Source: Muricoccus pecuniae
Lineage (GTDB): Bacteria > Pseudomonadota > Alphaproteobacteria > Acetobacterales > Acetobacteraceae
Direction of reading: 5' to 3'
DNA: 64,000 nt
NCBI RefSeq assembly: GCF_014199205.1
Contig: NZ_JACIJD010000003.1
Location: 1-64,000 of the forward strand
The number at the start of each line of letters is the position of its first letter. Positions within the stretch are counted from its first letter, which is position 1. This document shows, one piece after another, positions 16,183 to 25,829 of the stretch. The translations under genes and the position numbers were made by a program. Below the pieces are notes generated by a model. That model searched no databases and had not been told where the DNA came from. It worked only from the letters and a program-made list of their open reading frames with translations.

Positions 16183-18234
16183 TCATACGGCCCCGATCGT
16201 GCGGATGCGCGCACGGGGATGGATTTCCGTCTGTGCCATCACCGCCGTCGAGGGGCGGAAGCGCTCGACGATCGCGCGCACATGGGCGCGCACCGCCGGG
16301 CTACAGACGAGCACAGGGTTCTCGCCCTGGGCGGTGGCCCGGTCGAAGGCGTCGCGCACCCGGCCCATGAAGTCGTGCAGGCGGGAAGGGGCCATGGCGA
16401 GCTGCCGCTCGTCCCCCGGCCCCACCAGCGCCTCGGCGAAGGCCTGCTCCCACTCGGCCGAGAGGGCGATCAGGGGCACGTAGCCGGCCGGGCCCCGCGC
16501 CGCGTCGGAGAGCTGGCGCGCGAGGCGCGCCCGCACCACGGTCACCAGCGACGGCACGCCGCGCGCACCGGCCGCCATGGCCTCCTGGATGCCTTCCAGG
16601 ATGGTCGGCAGGTCACGGATCGAGACCCGCTCGGCGAGGAGGGCCTGCAGGACGCGCTGCACCCCGCCCGTGGTGATCTGGTTCGGGATGAGGTCGGCGA
16701 CGAGCTTCGTGTGCTCGTGCGGCAGGTCGTCGATGAGTTTCTGCGCCTCGGCATGGCTCAGCAGTTCCGGCATGTTGTCCCGCACGATCTCGGTCAGGTG
16801 CGTGGCCAGGACACCCGCGCCGTCCACCACGGTGCAGCCGCGGGCCAGCGCTTCCTCCCGGTGCTGCTCCTCGATCCAGAGGGCCGGCAGGCCGAAGGTC
16901 GGCTCCTCGCAGGGCTCGCCGGGCATGTCGGGGCGGGTGCCGGAAGGATCGATCGCCAGGAGAAGAGGGAGGCGCAGCTCGCCCCGGCCCGCCTCGATCT
17001 CCTTGACGCGCACGACGTACTCATGGGGGCTCAGATGCAGGTTGTCCTGCAGCCGCACGCTGGGCAGGACGAAGCCCATCTCCTGCGCGATGGTCTTGCG
17101 GAGATTGCGGATCTGCTCCGTCAGGCGCGGGCCCTCGCCGGCGGCGAGCGACAGCAGCCCGTAGCCCAGCTCGATCCGCAGCAGGTCGATCCGCAGCGTC
17201 TCCGCGATCGGCGCCTCGGGCGCCACGGCCGGCGGTGCTGAGGCGGTCGCCTCGGCCACCACATCCGCCTTGCGGCGGTTCCAGGCGCCGGCCGCGAAGC
17301 CGCCGGCGAGCAGGAGGAAGGGGACGAGCGGCATGCCCGGCAGCAGGCCCATCAGCACGGCGGCGCCGGAGGCGATCCAGAGCGGCTTGGCCAGGCCGAG
17401 CTGCTTCACCATCGCCTTGTCCGCCGTGCCCTCGGTTCCGCCCTTCGTGACCACGATGCCCGCGGCCACCGAGGTCAGCAGCGCCGGGATCTGCGACACC
17501 AGGCCGTCGCCCACGGTCAGCGAGGCGAAGGTGGAGATGGCGTCGAGGAAGGGCAGCCCGTGCCGGCCGGCGCCGATGGCGATGCCGCCGAGAAGGTTGA
17601 TGCCGGTGACGATCAGCCCCGCGATCGCGTCGCCGCGGACGAATTTCGCGGCACCGTCCATGGCGCCGTAGAAGCCGCTCTCGGCTTCCAGATCGGCGCG
17701 GCGCTGGCGGGCCACCTTGTCGTCGATCAGGCCGGAGGAGAGGTCGGCGTCGATCGCCATCTGCTTGCCCGGCATGGCGTCCAGGCTGAAGCGCGCCGCG
17801 ACCTCCGCGATGCGGCCCGAGCCCTTGGTCACGACCATGAAGTTCACGACGAGCAGGATGGCGAAGACGATCAGCCCCACCAGCACGTCCCCGCCCATGA
17901 GGAAGCCGCCGAAGGCCGAGACGACGTGCCCCGCGGCGGACGGCCCCTCGTGCCCGTGCGTGAGGATGGTGCGGGTGGTCGCGACGTTGAGCGCGAGGCG
18001 CAGCAGCGTCGTCAGCAGCAGGATGGTGGGGAAGGAGGTGAAGTCGAGCGGCCGCTGCAGGAACAGCGCCGTCATCAGCACGAGAACGGAGAGGGTGACG
18101 GAGAGGGCGAGCCCCGCGTCCAGCAACGGAACCGGCAGTGGCACCACGAGCACGACGATGAGCATGGCGACGCCGATCGCCAGCGCGACGTCCGTGGATC
18201 CGCCGAGCTTCTGAAGCCAGGGGGGCAGTGTCAT
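16183..18234 (-). CDS. flhA: Flagellar export gate protein FlhA
   Basis: A 683-residue FlhA, the major membrane component of the flagellar type III export apparatus. Eight membrane segments fill residues about 20-330 (e.g. VALAIGVAMLIVVLVVPLPV). The FHIPEP-region equivalents FSLDAMPGKQMAIDADLSSG and RRADLEAESGFYGAMDGAAK lie in the conserved cytoplasmic loop. The large C-terminal domain docks chaperone-substrate complexes. Length and motifs are complete. The start ATG is six bases after the flbD-like stop. FlhB and FliPQR are not in this window. Confidence 0.97.
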   Translation of the reverse strand: MTLPPWLQKLGGSTDVALAIGVAMLIVVLVVPLPVPLLDAGLALSVTLSVLVLMTALFLQRPLDFTSFPTILLLTTLLRLALNVATTRTILTHGHEGPSAAGHVVSAFGGFLMGGDVLVGLIVFAILLVVNFMVVTKGSGRIAEVAARFSLDAMPGKQMAIDADLSSGLIDDKVARQRRADLEAESGFYGAMDGAAKFVRGDAIAGLIVTGINLLGGIAIGAGRHGLPFLDAISTFASLTVGDGLVSQIPALLTSVAAGIVVTKGGTEGTADKAMVKQLGLAKPLWIASGAAVLMGLLPGMPLVPFLLLAGGFAAGAWNRRKADVVAEATASAPPAVAPEAPIAETLRIDLLRIELGYGLLSLAAGEGPRLTEQIRNLRKTIAQEMGFVLPSVRLQDNLHLSPHEYVVRVKEIEAGRGELRLPLLLAIDPSGTRPDMPGEPCEEPTFGLPALWIEEQHREEALARGCTVVDGAGVLATHLTEIVRDNMPELLSHAEAQKLIDDLPHEHTKLVADLIPNQITTGGVQRVLQALLAERVSIRDLPTILEGIQEAMAAGARGVPSLVTVVRARLARQLSDAARGPAGYVPLIALSAEWEQAFAEALVGPGDERQLAMAPSRLHDFMGRVRDAFDRATAQGENPVLVCSPAVRAHVRAIVERFRPSTAVMAQTEIHPRARIRTIGAV

Positions 18235-18240
18235 GTCGGA

Positions 18241-19632
18241 TCAGCCGATCGAGGCGTAGGGGAAGGGCGCCACCGGCATCTGCCCCGGCGCCACGGGAAC
18301 GGGCGCGCCGGCCGCGCGGTACTCGTGAAGCTTGTTGCGCAGCGTGCGGATGGAGATGCCCAGGATCTCCGCCGCCCGGGTGCGGTTGCCCAGGCAGTGC
18401 GTCAGCGTCTCCAGGATCAGGTCCCGCTCCACATCCTCCATGCGCCGGCCGACCAGGGCGGCGACGCCCGGCGGGCGCGCGGCCTGCGGCTCGGCGTGGA
18501 GCGCGGGAAGGGCGGCATCCGCGGCCCGCGGCGCGGGAACATGCAGCTCGACGGCCTCGGCACCGATCTCGTCGCCCTCGGCCAGCAGCACGGCGCGATG
18601 CACCGTGTTCTCCAGCTCGCGCACGTTGCCGGGCCAGGAATGGCCGAGCAGCGCGGCGCGCGCGGCGGGGGCGAAGCGGCGGTGAGGCAGTCCGTTCGCC
18701 TCGGCGTAGCGCTGCGCGAAGTGCTCGGCGATAGGCAGGATGTCGTCGGGCCGGTCGCGAAGGGCGGGGATGCGGAGCGCCACCACGTTCAGGCGGAAGA
18801 ACAGGTCCTCGCGGAAGCGGCCGGCCGCCACTTCGGCCGCGAGGTCGCGATTGGTGGCGGCGAGGATGCGCACATCCACCTTCACCGGACCGGCGCCGCC
18901 GAGGCGGTCGATCTCGCGCTCCTGCAGGGCGCGCAGGATCTTCGCCTGCAGGCGCGGGTCCATCTCGCCGATCTCGTCCAGCAGCAGCGTGCCGCCATCG
19001 GCCTGCTCGAACTTGCCCCGCCGCGCGGCGACAGCGCCGGAGAAGGCGCCCTTCTCGTGGCCGAACAGCTCGCTCTCCAGCAGCGCCTCGGGCAGGGCCG
19101 CGCAGTTGAGGGCGACGAAGGGGCCGTTGGCGCGGCGGGAGTGGCTGTGAATGTAGCGCGCCAGCACCTCCTTGCCCGTCCCGCTCTCGCCGGTGACGAG
19201 CACGCTGGCCTCGGCGCGCGCCACGCCCTCGGCGCGCTTCAGCACGGCGGCCATGGCGGGATCGCGATGGATCGGGCCCTGGACCTCGCCCACCGCGGCC
19301 TGGAGCATGGCCGCGATCAGCTCCGCATCCGGCGGGAGCGGCAGGAACTCCTTCGCCCCGGCCTGGATGGCGCGGACGGCGGCGGCGGCGTCGGCGTTGC
19401 GGCCGCAGGCCACCACGGGGCAGACGATCCGCTCCGCATCCAGCGAGGCGACGAGCCAGGACACGTCGTGCAGCACGTCGCAGAGGATGAGGTCGAACCC
19501 TTCGGTCCGCGCCATGGCGATGCCGGAGGTGACGCCGTCCGCCTGGCGGAGGCGCGCCCCGCGGGACGTCGCGATGCGCGCTGCCTGGCCCAGCTCCGCC
19601 TCCAGGCTGCCGATGATGAGGAGGCGGGTCAT
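18241..19632 (-). CDS. flbD: Sigma-54-dependent flagellar regulator, FlbD-like
   Basis: The 463-residue protein has three parts. The N-terminus (1-115) is a degenerate receiver: [10 protein letters not shown] keeps a possible Asp52, but the usual acidic pair near the start is absent. The AAA+ domain has Walker A GESGTGKE (148-155), the sigma-54 contact loop as GAFSGA (195-200) instead of the standard GAFTGA, Walker [13 protein letters not shown], and arginine-finger region [20 protein letters not shown]. The C-terminal Fis-type helix-turn-helix is [20 protein letters not shown]. In Caulobacter FlbD activates sigma-54 hook promoters and represses fliF. The sigma-54 sites and palindromes found at fliK/flgE and fliF fit the same role. 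It overlaps fliN by ATGA. Confidence 0.93.
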   Translation of the reverse strand: MTRLLIIGSLEAELGQAARIATSRGARLRQADGVTSGIAMARTEGFDLILCDVLHDVSWLVASLDAERIVCPVVACGRNADAAAAVRAIQAGAKEFLPLPPDAELIAAMLQAAVGEVQGPIHRDPAMAAVLKRAEGVARAEASVLVTGESGTGKEVLARYIHSHSRRANGPFVALNCAALPEALLESELFGHEKGAFSGAVAARRGKFEQADGGTLLLDEIGEMDPRLQAKILRALQEREIDRLGGAGPVKVDVRILAATNRDLAAEVAAGRFREDLFFRLNVVALRIPALRDRPDDILPIAEHFAQRYAEANGLPHRRFAPAARAALLGHSWPGNVRELENTVHRAVLLAEGDEIGAEAVELHVPAPRAADAALPALHAEPQAARPPGVAALVGRRMEDVERDLILETLTHCLGNRTRAAEILGISIRTLRNKLHEYRAAGAPVPVAPGQMPVAPFPYASIG

Positions 19633-19946
19633 CCCGGGCGGTCCGCCTTCACGATCTCGGTCATCGTCACGCCGAGCCGGTTGTCCTCCACCATCACCAC
19701 CTCGCCGCGGGCGACGAGGCGGTTGTTGACGTAGATGTCCACGGCCTCGCCGAGCTTGCGGTCCAGCTCCACCACGGCGCCGCGGCCGAGCTTCAGGAGC
19801 TGGCTCACCTGCAGCGTCGCGCGGCCGAGCACGGCGCTGACCTGCACGGGGATGTCGTAGACGGCGTCCAGGCCCTGGCTGGCGCCGGGCGGGCGCGGCT
19901 CGGCGGCCTCGTTCGCCGCGACGGGCTCGAATCCGTTGCTGCTCAT
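19629..19946 (-). CDS. fliN: Flagellar motor switch protein FliN
   Basis: A 105-residue FliN with the SpoA fold at about residues 28-100: [60 protein letters not shown]. FliN forms the lower C-ring of the switch and interacts with FliH-bound export cargo. The short variable N-terminus is common in alphaproteobacteria. It overlaps both neighbours (fliH stop and flbD start) by four bases. fliM is not present in this window. Confidence 0.95.
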   Translation of the reverse strand: MSSNGFEPVAANEAAEPRPPGASQGLDAVYDIPVQVSAVLGRATLQVSQLLKLGRGAVVELDRKLGEAVDIYVNNRLVARGEVVMVEDNRLGVTMTEIVKADRPG

Positions 19947-20563
19947 GCATCGTTCTCCTGGGAGAGTCGCAGGGCCGCCAGCACGTCGCGGATCGCGGCG
20001 CGGCGGCGAGAAAGGTCGAGATCGAGGCCGCCATGGCGCCAGGTGATGCGCGCATCACCCTCGGGCAGGGCAGGGTCGGCCTCGATGGGAAGGCCCGTTC
20101 CGCCGAAGCGGGCGCGGGCGTGATCGAGAAGGGCGGGCGGCACCCGCAGCACCGCGCCATCGGGCGCGTCCTCGACAGGGCCCAGCGCGCGCATCAGGGG
20201 CTCCAGCAGCGCCGGGGCCTCGCGCGCGGCGGCGCCGGGCAGGGCCGCGTCCACCAGGTCCGCCAGCATCGCCGCCAGCGAGTGGGCGTGCCGCTCCACT
20301 TCCTGCCGGGCAGCTTCCTGCGCCTGGTCCAGATGGGTCAGCGCGATCCGGATGGCCTCGTCGGCCAGGGTGTCGCGGGAGGCCTGCTCGGCCGCGCGGC
20401 CTCGGGCCTCGCCCTCCCGCAGCCCGGCCGCGCGGCCCTCCTCGCGGGCGGCTGCCAGCAGCTCGTCGAGGGAGGGCTCCGGCGGCGCCGCCGGCAGGGC
20501 GACGGCCGGGGCGTCGAGATCGGGAAGGACGAGGCCGCGCAGGCCGGGGGAGAAGAGCGCCAT
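19943..20563 (-). CDS. fliH: Flagellar export regulator FliH
   Basis: A 206-residue protein in the standard fliG-fliH-fliN position. A Pro/Ala-rich N-terminus precedes a region with [20 protein letters not shown], the GxxxG/AxxxG-rich helix typical of FliH. A predicted coiled coil and a C-terminal FliH/HrpE domain follow ([15 protein letters not shown], then [15 protein letters not shown]). FliH binds and restrains the export ATPase FliI in known systems. Sequence conservation in this family is low, so the call depends on the helix pattern and on the neighbours. The gene ends with a four-base overlap with fliN. Confidence 0.85.
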   Translation of the reverse strand: MALFSPGLRGLVLPDLDAPAVALPAAPPEPSLDELLAAAREEGRAAGLREGEARGRAAEQASRDTLADEAIRIALTHLDQAQEAARQEVERHAHSLAAMLADLVDAALPGAAAREAPALLEPLMRALGPVEDAPDGAVLRVPPALLDHARARFGGTGLPIEADPALPEGDARITWRHGGLDLDLSRRRAAIRDVLAALRLSQENDA

Positions 20564-20564
20564 G

Positions 20565-21557
20565 TCAGGAGATCATCTCGTCCTGGCCGTCCTCGAGCTG
20601 GATCTGCCCGGAGGCGGCGAGGTCCTTCGCCGTGGCGACCATGATGGCCTGCGCCTCGTCCACGTCCCGCAGGCGAACGGCGCCGAGGGAGGCGATGTCG
20701 TCCTTCAGCATCTTCGCCGCGCGCTCGGACAGGTTGCGGAAGAACAGGTCTTTCAGCGTGTCGCTCGCGCCCTTGAGGGCCAGGGCGAGCTTGTCCTTGT
20801 CCACGCTGCGGAGAAGGAGCTGCACGCCGGGGCCGTCCAGGCGGGCGAGGTCGTCGAAGGTGAACATCAGCGCGCGGATGCGCTCCGCGCTCTCGTGGTT
20901 GCGCTCCTCCAGCGCGGCCATGATGCGGCCCTCGGCCGCGCGGTCGAGGTTGTTGAAGATCTCGGCCATGACCTCGTGGCTGTCCTGGCGGCTGGCGCGG
21001 GCCAGGTTGCTCATGAACTCCGCCTTCAGCGTGCGCTCGACACCTTCGAGCGCCTCCTTCTGCACGGTCTCCATGCGCAGCATCCGCATCACCACCTCCA
21101 TGGCGAAGCCTTCGGGCAGCAGGGCGAGCACGCGCGCCGCGTGGTCCGGCTTCACCTTGGAGAGCACCACGGCGACGGTCTGCGGGTACTCGTTCTTCAG
21201 GTAGTTCGCGAGCACGGCCTCCGAGACATTGCCGAGCTTGTCCCACATGGTGCGCCCGGCAGGACCGCGGATCTCCTCCATGATCTGCGCGACGCGGTCC
21301 ACTGGCAGCGTCTTGAGGAGCATCCGCTCGGTTGTCTCGTAGGAGCCGATCAGCTTGCCCGTCGCCCCGAGGCTCTCGGAGAACTCCTTGCACAACTCCT
21401 CGACCACCGCGGCGTCGATGGCGCCGAGCGTCGCCATGGCCGTCGAGACGTCCTTGATCTCGTCCTCGTGCAGCTTGGCGAAGAGCCGCTCGGAATGGCT
21501 CTCGTCGAGGGTGAGAAGGAGGATCGCGGCCTTCTGCGGCCCGTTGAGCTTAACCAT
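20565..21557 (-). CDS. fliG: Flagellar motor switch protein FliG
   Basis: A 330-residue FliG linking the MS ring to the C-ring and taking torque from the stators. The N-terminal domain contains [20 protein letters not shown]. The middle EHPQ-type motif appears as [14 protein letters not shown]. The C-terminal domain holds charged torque-generating residues ([33 protein letters not shown]). Its start codon overlaps the fliF stop and one base separates its stop from fliH, so the three genes are coupled. Length is the family norm. Confidence 0.96.
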   Translation of the reverse strand: MVKLNGPQKAAILLLTLDESHSERLFAKLHEDEIKDVSTAMATLGAIDAAVVEELCKEFSESLGATGKLIGSYETTERMLLKTLPVDRVAQIMEEIRGPAGRTMWDKLGNVSEAVLANYLKNEYPQTVAVVLSKVKPDHAARVLALLPEGFAMEVVMRMLRMETVQKEALEGVERTLKAEFMSNLARASRQDSHEVMAEIFNNLDRAAEGRIMAALEERNHESAERIRALMFTFDDLARLDGPGVQLLLRSVDKDKLALALKGASDTLKDLFFRNLSERAAKMLKDDIASLGAVRLRDVDEAQAIMVATAKDLAASGQIQLEDGQDEMIS

Positions 21558-23230
21558 CAGTCCTCCTCCGGGGCGAGCCAGCGTCGGACGACGGCAAGCC
21601 CCTCATCAGGGTAGGATTCCATCAGCGCATTCACTCGGGCGACCGAGGAAGCACGGAGCTGCCCCTGCACGTTGCCGATGGTGACCATCTCGTCGCCGAC
21701 CGCGGCGCCCTCCGGGCCGGCGATCGCACCCGCCGCGGCAGGCCCGGCAAGGGCCCCCGGCGCAGCGCCGCCCGGCAGCGCGCCGGCCGCACCGGTGGCG
21801 CCGGCGATCGCCGCGCCCCCGGGACCGGCGGCACCGGCCAGGGCCGCCTGCGGGACCAGCGTGGCCGTCAGCCGCTTCGTCATCGGCCGCACGACCAGGA
21901 GGAGCGCGATCAGCGCGACGAGCGCGTAGAGGGCCGATTCGACCAGCCGCGCGGCGGTCGCCGGGCCGATGCCCAGGCCGAACATGCCCGCATCCGCCGG
22001 GCTGTCCCCGCCCTCGGGCAGGGCGAAGCGCATGGAGACCACCTCCACCCGGTCGCCGCGCCGCTCGTCGAAGCCGACCGCGCTGCGCACCAGCGCCGCG
22101 ATCCGGGCCAGCTCCTCGGGGCTGCGCTCGCGGAAGGCGGGCGGCGTGCCCTCCCACACCCCATCGACCAGCACGGCGACCGAGAGGCGCCGCAGCACGG
22201 GATGCTCGCGCACCGTGCTGCGCACCGTCTTGCCGATCTCGTAATTGGTCGTCTCCTCCGACTTGTTCTCCTGGCTGCCGCCACCGCCGCCCGCGGCCTC
22301 CGCGCCGGGAAGCTGGTTCGCGACGGAGACATTGCCGCCATCGCCGCCGCGGGACTGCTCCTGGCTGCTCTGGACGCTGCGGGCCACCTGGTTCTCGGGG
22401 TCGAAGCGCTCCTCGGTGGTCTGGACGCGGTCGAAATCCATCTCGGCCGTTGCCTCGGCGCGCACGCGGCCGGGGCCGAGGCTCCGTTCGAGCATCTCCT
22501 CGACGCTACGGGCGATGCGCAGGCCCTCGGCGCGGCGCATCTCCTCCTGGGTCGCGGCCGCGGCGGGGCCGGTCAGCGCCTGCCCGCCGCGGGCAAGAAG
22601 CTCGCCCCGGCTGTCCACGATGGAGACGTTGCGCGGCAGCAGGCCCGGCACGGCGGTGGCGACGAGGTGAAGGACCGCCTGCACCCCCTCGCGGTCCAGC
22701 CGCTGCACGCCCTGCATGGTGAGGACGACGCTCGCCTGGGCCTCGGCGGTCTGGCGCGAGAAGGCCTCGCGCCGCGGCAGCACGAGATGGACCCGGGCGG
22801 CGCGGACGCCCGCGAGGCCGCGGATGGTGCGGGACAGCTCGCCCTCCATCGCGCGCAGCCGGTTCACGTCCTGCTGGAAGGGGGTCGTCGTCAGGCTCTC
22901 GCCGCGGTCGAAGATCTCCCAGCCGACATTGCCGCCGGCGGGCAGGCCCTCGCGCGCCAGGGAAAGCCGCAGCCGAGGAACCTGCTCCTCCGGGACGAGG
23001 ATGGTCGTGCCGCCGGCGCCCAGGCGGTAGGGCACCTTCTGCCGGTCGAGCGAGGCGACCACGGCCCCCGCATCGCGCGGGTCCAACTCGGAATAGAGGA
23101 GCGCCATGCTCGGCTGCCCCGCGCGGGTCCCGAGCCAGGTGAGAAGCCCGAGCACGATCAGCGCGACCGCCGCCATGGCACCCAGGCGCAGGGGACCGAG
23201 GGCGCGGAACTGGGCGAGGACAGCGGCCAT
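21557..23230 (-). CDS. fliF: Flagellar MS-ring protein FliF
   Basis: A 557-residue FliF with an N-terminal membrane helix ([20 protein letters not shown]), the YscJ/FliF ring-building domains ([54 protein letters not shown]), a C-terminal membrane helix ([20 protein letters not shown]) and a FliG-binding tail. The region before the second helix is Gly/Ala-rich. It is the first gene of the fliF-to-flhG operon. Its upstream gap holds a CGGCA-N5-TGCCG palindrome shared with the hook promoter region but no sigma-54 site, as expected for a class II gene repressed by FlbD. Confidence 0.96.
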   Translation of the reverse strand: MAAVLAQFRALGPLRLGAMAAVALIVLGLLTWLGTRAGQPSMALLYSELDPRDAGAVVASLDRQKVPYRLGAGGTTILVPEEQVPRLRLSLAREGLPAGGNVGWEIFDRGESLTTTPFQQDVNRLRAMEGELSRTIRGLAGVRAARVHLVLPRREAFSRQTAEAQASVVLTMQGVQRLDREGVQAVLHLVATAVPGLLPRNVSIVDSRGELLARGGQALTGPAAAATQEEMRRAEGLRIARSVEEMLERSLGPGRVRAEATAEMDFDRVQTTEERFDPENQVARSVQSSQEQSRGGDGGNVSVANQLPGAEAAGGGGGSQENKSEETTNYEIGKTVRSTVREHPVLRRLSVAVLVDGVWEGTPPAFRERSPEELARIAALVRSAVGFDERRGDRVEVVSMRFALPEGGDSPADAGMFGLGIGPATAARLVESALYALVALIALLLVVRPMTKRLTATLVPQAALAGAAGPGGAAIAGATGAAGALPGGAAPGALAGPAAAGAIAGPEGAAVGDEMVTIGNVQGQLRASSVARVNALMESYPDEGLAVVRRWLAPEED

Positions 23231-23346
23231 TCAGCGGGCCTCCGCCCGGGCGGGTGCGGCCGGGTACCGGGACCCTCCCGGCGTGTAGCGCTGGCGCGTG
23301 GCGCGATGGCGCATGTTGCGGCCCCCTGCTTCCGGCCTTCTGCCGG

Positions 23347-23365
23347 CCCGGCAATCTTTGCCGGG
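23347..23365. promoter_or_regulatory. Palindromic operator upstream of fliF (FlbD-site candidate)
   Basis: CCCGGCA-ATCTT-TGCCGGG has perfect seven-base arms around five bases. It lies 117 bases upstream of the fliF start and just after flgD. The same CGGCA-N5-TGCCG core occurs in the middle of the fliK/flgE divergent promoters. It could also act as a hairpin ending flgD transcription, but no T-run follows. Assignment to FlbD is inference from the repeated core and gene content. Confidence 0.55.
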
Positions 23366-23397
23366 TGGGGGTTAACGGGTGGTTACCGGGCGCTCCC

Positions 23398-24066
23398 TCA
23401 GCTCCCACTGCTGAGCGAGCGCACCTTGTCGAAGCCGTAGGAGGCCGACCCCATGCGGAGCTGCAGCACCCCGTTCGAGCGCTCGGCGGCAGTGGCGGTG
23501 CCGATCACGGTGAAGGAGGTCGCCGCGGTGCCTCCGCTCGCATCCGCGCCGGTCACCGCAACCTTGTACGCGCCGTCGGCCAGCTTCTTCCCCTCGGAGT
23601 CGCGCCCGTCCCAAACCCAGTTCTGCGCCTCCGTGCCGAGGGTCACCTGCGCCTCGCGCAGCGTCTTGCCGCTGCTGTCCAGCACCGCCACACGGGCCGT
23701 GCGGGCATTGCCGGCGGCCGGGAGCCGCAACGTGGCGCTGCCGTCCTGCAGCGGCAGGGTGTCGCCCTCCACCTCCACCCGCTGTCCGAGCATCGGCGCG
23801 GCGGCGGTGAGCTGCGCCGCCTGCTGGAGCGAGACCATCTGCTCCAGGTTCTTGTTCATCGCGATCTGCTGCTCGACCGAGGAGAACTGGACGAGCTGCG
23901 CCGTCATCTGGTTCGTGTCGAGCGGGTCCGTCGGCGACTGGTTCTTCAGCTGCGTCGTCAGCAGCGTCAGGAAGTTGTCGAAGTTCCCCGCGAGCTGCGT
24001 GCGCGCGCCGGCCGAGGCCGAGGCCGCGGTGGTGGATGCGGTGCTGGTAGTGCTCGAGACAGCCAT
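23398..24066 (-). CDS. flgD: Flagellar hook capping/assembly protein FlgD
   Basis: A 222-residue FlgD that caps the growing hook and guides FlgE assembly. The N-terminus NFDNFLTLLTTQLKNQSPTD and PLDTNQMTAQLVQFSSVEQQ is the conserved secretion and core region. A FlgD Ig-like fold follows (LPAAGNARTARVAVLDSSGK, WVWDGRDSEGKKLADGAYKV) and the FlgD tudor-like C-terminus ends MGSASYGFDKVRSLSSGS. It starts 11 bases after fliK and is cotranscribed with it from the sigma-54 promoter at 25655-25669. Confidence 0.95.
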   Translation of the reverse strand: MAVSSTTSTASTTAASASAGARTQLAGNFDNFLTLLTTQLKNQSPTDPLDTNQMTAQLVQFSSVEQQIAMNKNLEQMVSLQQAAQLTAAAPMLGQRVEVEGDTLPLQDGSATLRLPAAGNARTARVAVLDSSGKTLREAQVTLGTEAQNWVWDGRDSEGKKLADGAYKVAVTGADASGGTAATSFTVIGTATAAERSNGVLQLRMGSASYGFDKVRSLSSGS

Positions 24067-24077
24067 TCGGCCCTCCT

Positions 24078-25610
24078 TCAGATCGCGATGTCGAGCAGGC
24101 CGAGCAGGGACCGCCGGTCCCCTCCGGGCTCGCCGGGCCCGGCATGGGCATCCTGCCCGCGCCAGCCCTGGCCGGGACGCCGCCCGCCCGGATCGGCGCC
24201 GTTGCCCGGCCCTCCCTGGGCGGCTCCTCCGCCGGCATCCCCGCCGAGCAGCGAGAAGCTGAGGCTGCGCCCAGCATCGCCGCCGATCCCGGCGCCCCCC
24301 AGCGCCCGGTCCAGCGCGGCCCCGTCCCGCGCGAGCAGGGCCAGGGTTTCCGGCCGCTCCGCCGCCACGTGCACGAGCGCGGCCTCGCCGGCGCGCTCGA
24401 TCGTCACCTCCACCCTCCCGAGCTCGACGGGGTCGAGGCTCAGGGCGATGCGGCCATCCGTACCTCCCCCCAGCGCGAGCGCGATGGCGACCGGTGCTAC
24501 CTGCTGCGCCGGCGCGAGGCGCGGTATGAAGCGAGGGGCCTCCACCTCCGGCGGAGAGACGGATTGGGCCGGCATGGCGGTAGCGGCGGGAGGGATGACG
24601 GGCTGCGCGGCCGGGAAGGGCTCCGCCGCCGCCGGCGCAGCCTGGACAGGGGCGTTCGAGCCCGGTGTCGAGGCGGCATCTCCGGCGGGTGCGGCCGCAG
24701 AGGCCTCACCGAGCGGGGCCGTGGCCATATTAGCCGGCTTCGTCCCCGCCGCGGCTCCCTCTCCGTCCTGGAGAGGGCCTTGCTGCAACGCGCCGTGCGG
24801 CGCTTCCGTGCGTCCTGCACGAATTGTCCGGGATGCCCGGGCCGAAACCTCCTGTTCCGGCTTCGCCCCTTCCTGGGGCGGTGGGGTGCCGGGGCTGGCC
24901 GGCACCTCTTCCTGAAGTTCATCCCCAGGGCTGGCGGAGGCCGAGCCGGGTGAGGGGGAAGGCGAGGGGGCTGCCCTGCGCGGGGCGGCGGCCGATAGCG
25001 GCCTGGCCGTGGGAAGGGAGGCGGCGAGCGCCTCCTCCTGGGCCGGCTCAGGCTGTGGCGGCGGCACCATGGGCGCGGCGGCAGCCACGGGCTGGGGGAC
25101 GGCCGGGAGGGCGGCGATGTCGGGCAAGGGCTGCGTGACCGGCGCGGCCTCCAGACCGGGCGTCTCCTCGCCCGCGCGCTCCTCGTCCACAGCGCCTGAG
25201 GGCGTCAGCAAGGGTGCCTCGACGGCCTGCCCGAGCGGAGTCGCTTGGGAGGCAGGCCCTGCCGGGGCGTGCTCCGCCGCGAGGGGAAGGCCGCCGCCGG
25301 CCATCGGCTGGGGGAGCGACGGAGCGGCCACCGTTCCGGTCGGCGGCTTGCCGCCAGCCACGCCGGCAGGAGGGGCTTCGGCAGCGACGGCCAGCCCCTC
25401 GGCGAGGGGGAAGGCAGGGTTCCCGGACGACCCAGCCGCCATGCCCGGAGCAAGCTGCGCCGCGGAGCCTCCATCGCCCGTCGCCGTTCCCGGCACTGCC
25501 AGGAACCCGCCCAGGGTGAGGGCGAAGGCGCCCGCTTGGCCACCGGCCGGCACGGGCGCGGCGGCACCCCGCATCGGTGCGGTCGTCGTCGGGATCTCCA
25601 GCGCGTCCAT
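24078..25610 (-). CDS. fliK: Flagellar hook-length control protein FliK
   Basis: The 510-residue protein has the FliK layout: a long, Pro/Ala/Gly-rich, low-complexity N-terminal ruler (residues about 1-380) and a compact C-terminal Flg_hook domain with GGTDGRIALSLDPVELGRVE, VTIERAGEAALVHVAAERPE, TLALLARDGAALDRALGGAG. FliK measures hook length and switches export specificity through FlhB. ATG 25610 follows AGGAGCCGATC and lies 45 bases after the -12 element of a sigma-54 promoter; the frame is open further upstream but would cross that promoter. The tail after the Flg_hook domain (GGPGNGADPGGRRPGQGWRG) is Gly-rich. Confidence 0.88.
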   Translation of the reverse strand: MDALEIPTTTAPMRGAAAPVPAGGQAGAFALTLGGFLAVPGTATGDGGSAAQLAPGMAAGSSGNPAFPLAEGLAVAAEAPPAGVAGGKPPTGTVAAPSLPQPMAGGGLPLAAEHAPAGPASQATPLGQAVEAPLLTPSGAVDEERAGEETPGLEAAPVTQPLPDIAALPAVPQPVAAAAPMVPPPQPEPAQEEALAASLPTARPLSAAAPRRAAPSPSPSPGSASASPGDELQEEVPASPGTPPPQEGAKPEQEVSARASRTIRAGRTEAPHGALQQGPLQDGEGAAAGTKPANMATAPLGEASAAAPAGDAASTPGSNAPVQAAPAAAEPFPAAQPVIPPAATAMPAQSVSPPEVEAPRFIPRLAPAQQVAPVAIALALGGGTDGRIALSLDPVELGRVEVTIERAGEAALVHVAAERPETLALLARDGAALDRALGGAGIGGDAGRSLSFSLLGGDAGGGAAQGGPGNGADPGGRRPGQGWRGQDAHAGPGEPGGDRRSLLGLLDIAI

Positions 25611-25654
25611 GATCGGCTCCTCTGGCCAGCACGGGGCGGCCGGCTGACCATTCC

Positions 25655-25669
25655 GCAAGGGCCTTGCCA
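25655..25669 (-). promoter_or_regulatory. Sigma-54 promoter of fliK-flgD
   Basis: On the minus strand TGGCAAGGCCCTTGC matches the sigma-54 consensus: GG at -24 and GC at -12 with correct spacing. It lies 45 bases upstream of the fliK ATG and points into fliK-flgD. Confidence 0.85.
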
Positions 25670-25706
25670 CGCCCTGGCATGCCGCAACCGGCAGCGCTGG
25701 CCGCCG

Positions 25707-25727
25707 GGGCGGCATCTCTTGCCGCCC
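25707..25727. promoter_or_regulatory. Palindromic enhancer/operator between divergent hook promoters
   Basis: GGGCGGCA-TCTCT-TGCCGCCC has perfect eight-base arms and lies 38 bases from each of the two sigma-54 promoters. Its CGGCA-N5-TGCCG core equals that upstream of fliF. Additional CGGCA/TGCCG half-sites occur nearby (25680-25693). Binding by the FlbD-like regulator encoded at 18241-19632 is inference, supported by the known ftr elements between the divergent hook operons of Caulobacter. Confidence 0.7.
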
Positions 25728-25764
25728 ACCGGCAGCGACAGCACCGGAAAAACCTCCCGTGCCC

Positions 25765-25779
25765 TGGCATGCCGGTTGC
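25765..25779 (+). promoter_or_regulatory. Sigma-54 promoter of flgE
   Basis: TGGCATGCCGGTTGC matches the sigma-54 consensus exactly at GG (-24) and TTGC (-12). It starts 65 bases upstream of the flgE ATG, opposite in direction to the fliK promoter. Confidence 0.87.
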
Positions 25780-25829
25780 GCCAGGTGGGACAGGACGGCC
25801 CGGCCGCCCGCATCCTTACGGAGCCCCAA

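Noticed and set aside
17560-19734. A 724-residue plus-strand frame opposite flhA and flbD
   Set aside because: Composition artefact: rich in Asp/Gly/Arg/His and antisense to genes with complete domains.
23340-23370. A sigma-54 promoter for fliF from GGCAATCTTTGC
   Set aside because: The GG to GC distance is ten rather than twelve bases. The sequence is better explained as a palindrome.
24620-25600. A tandem-repeat or mobile feature in the Pro/Ala-rich part of fliK
   Set aside because: Low complexity is normal for the FliK ruler region. No exact DNA repeat unit was seen.
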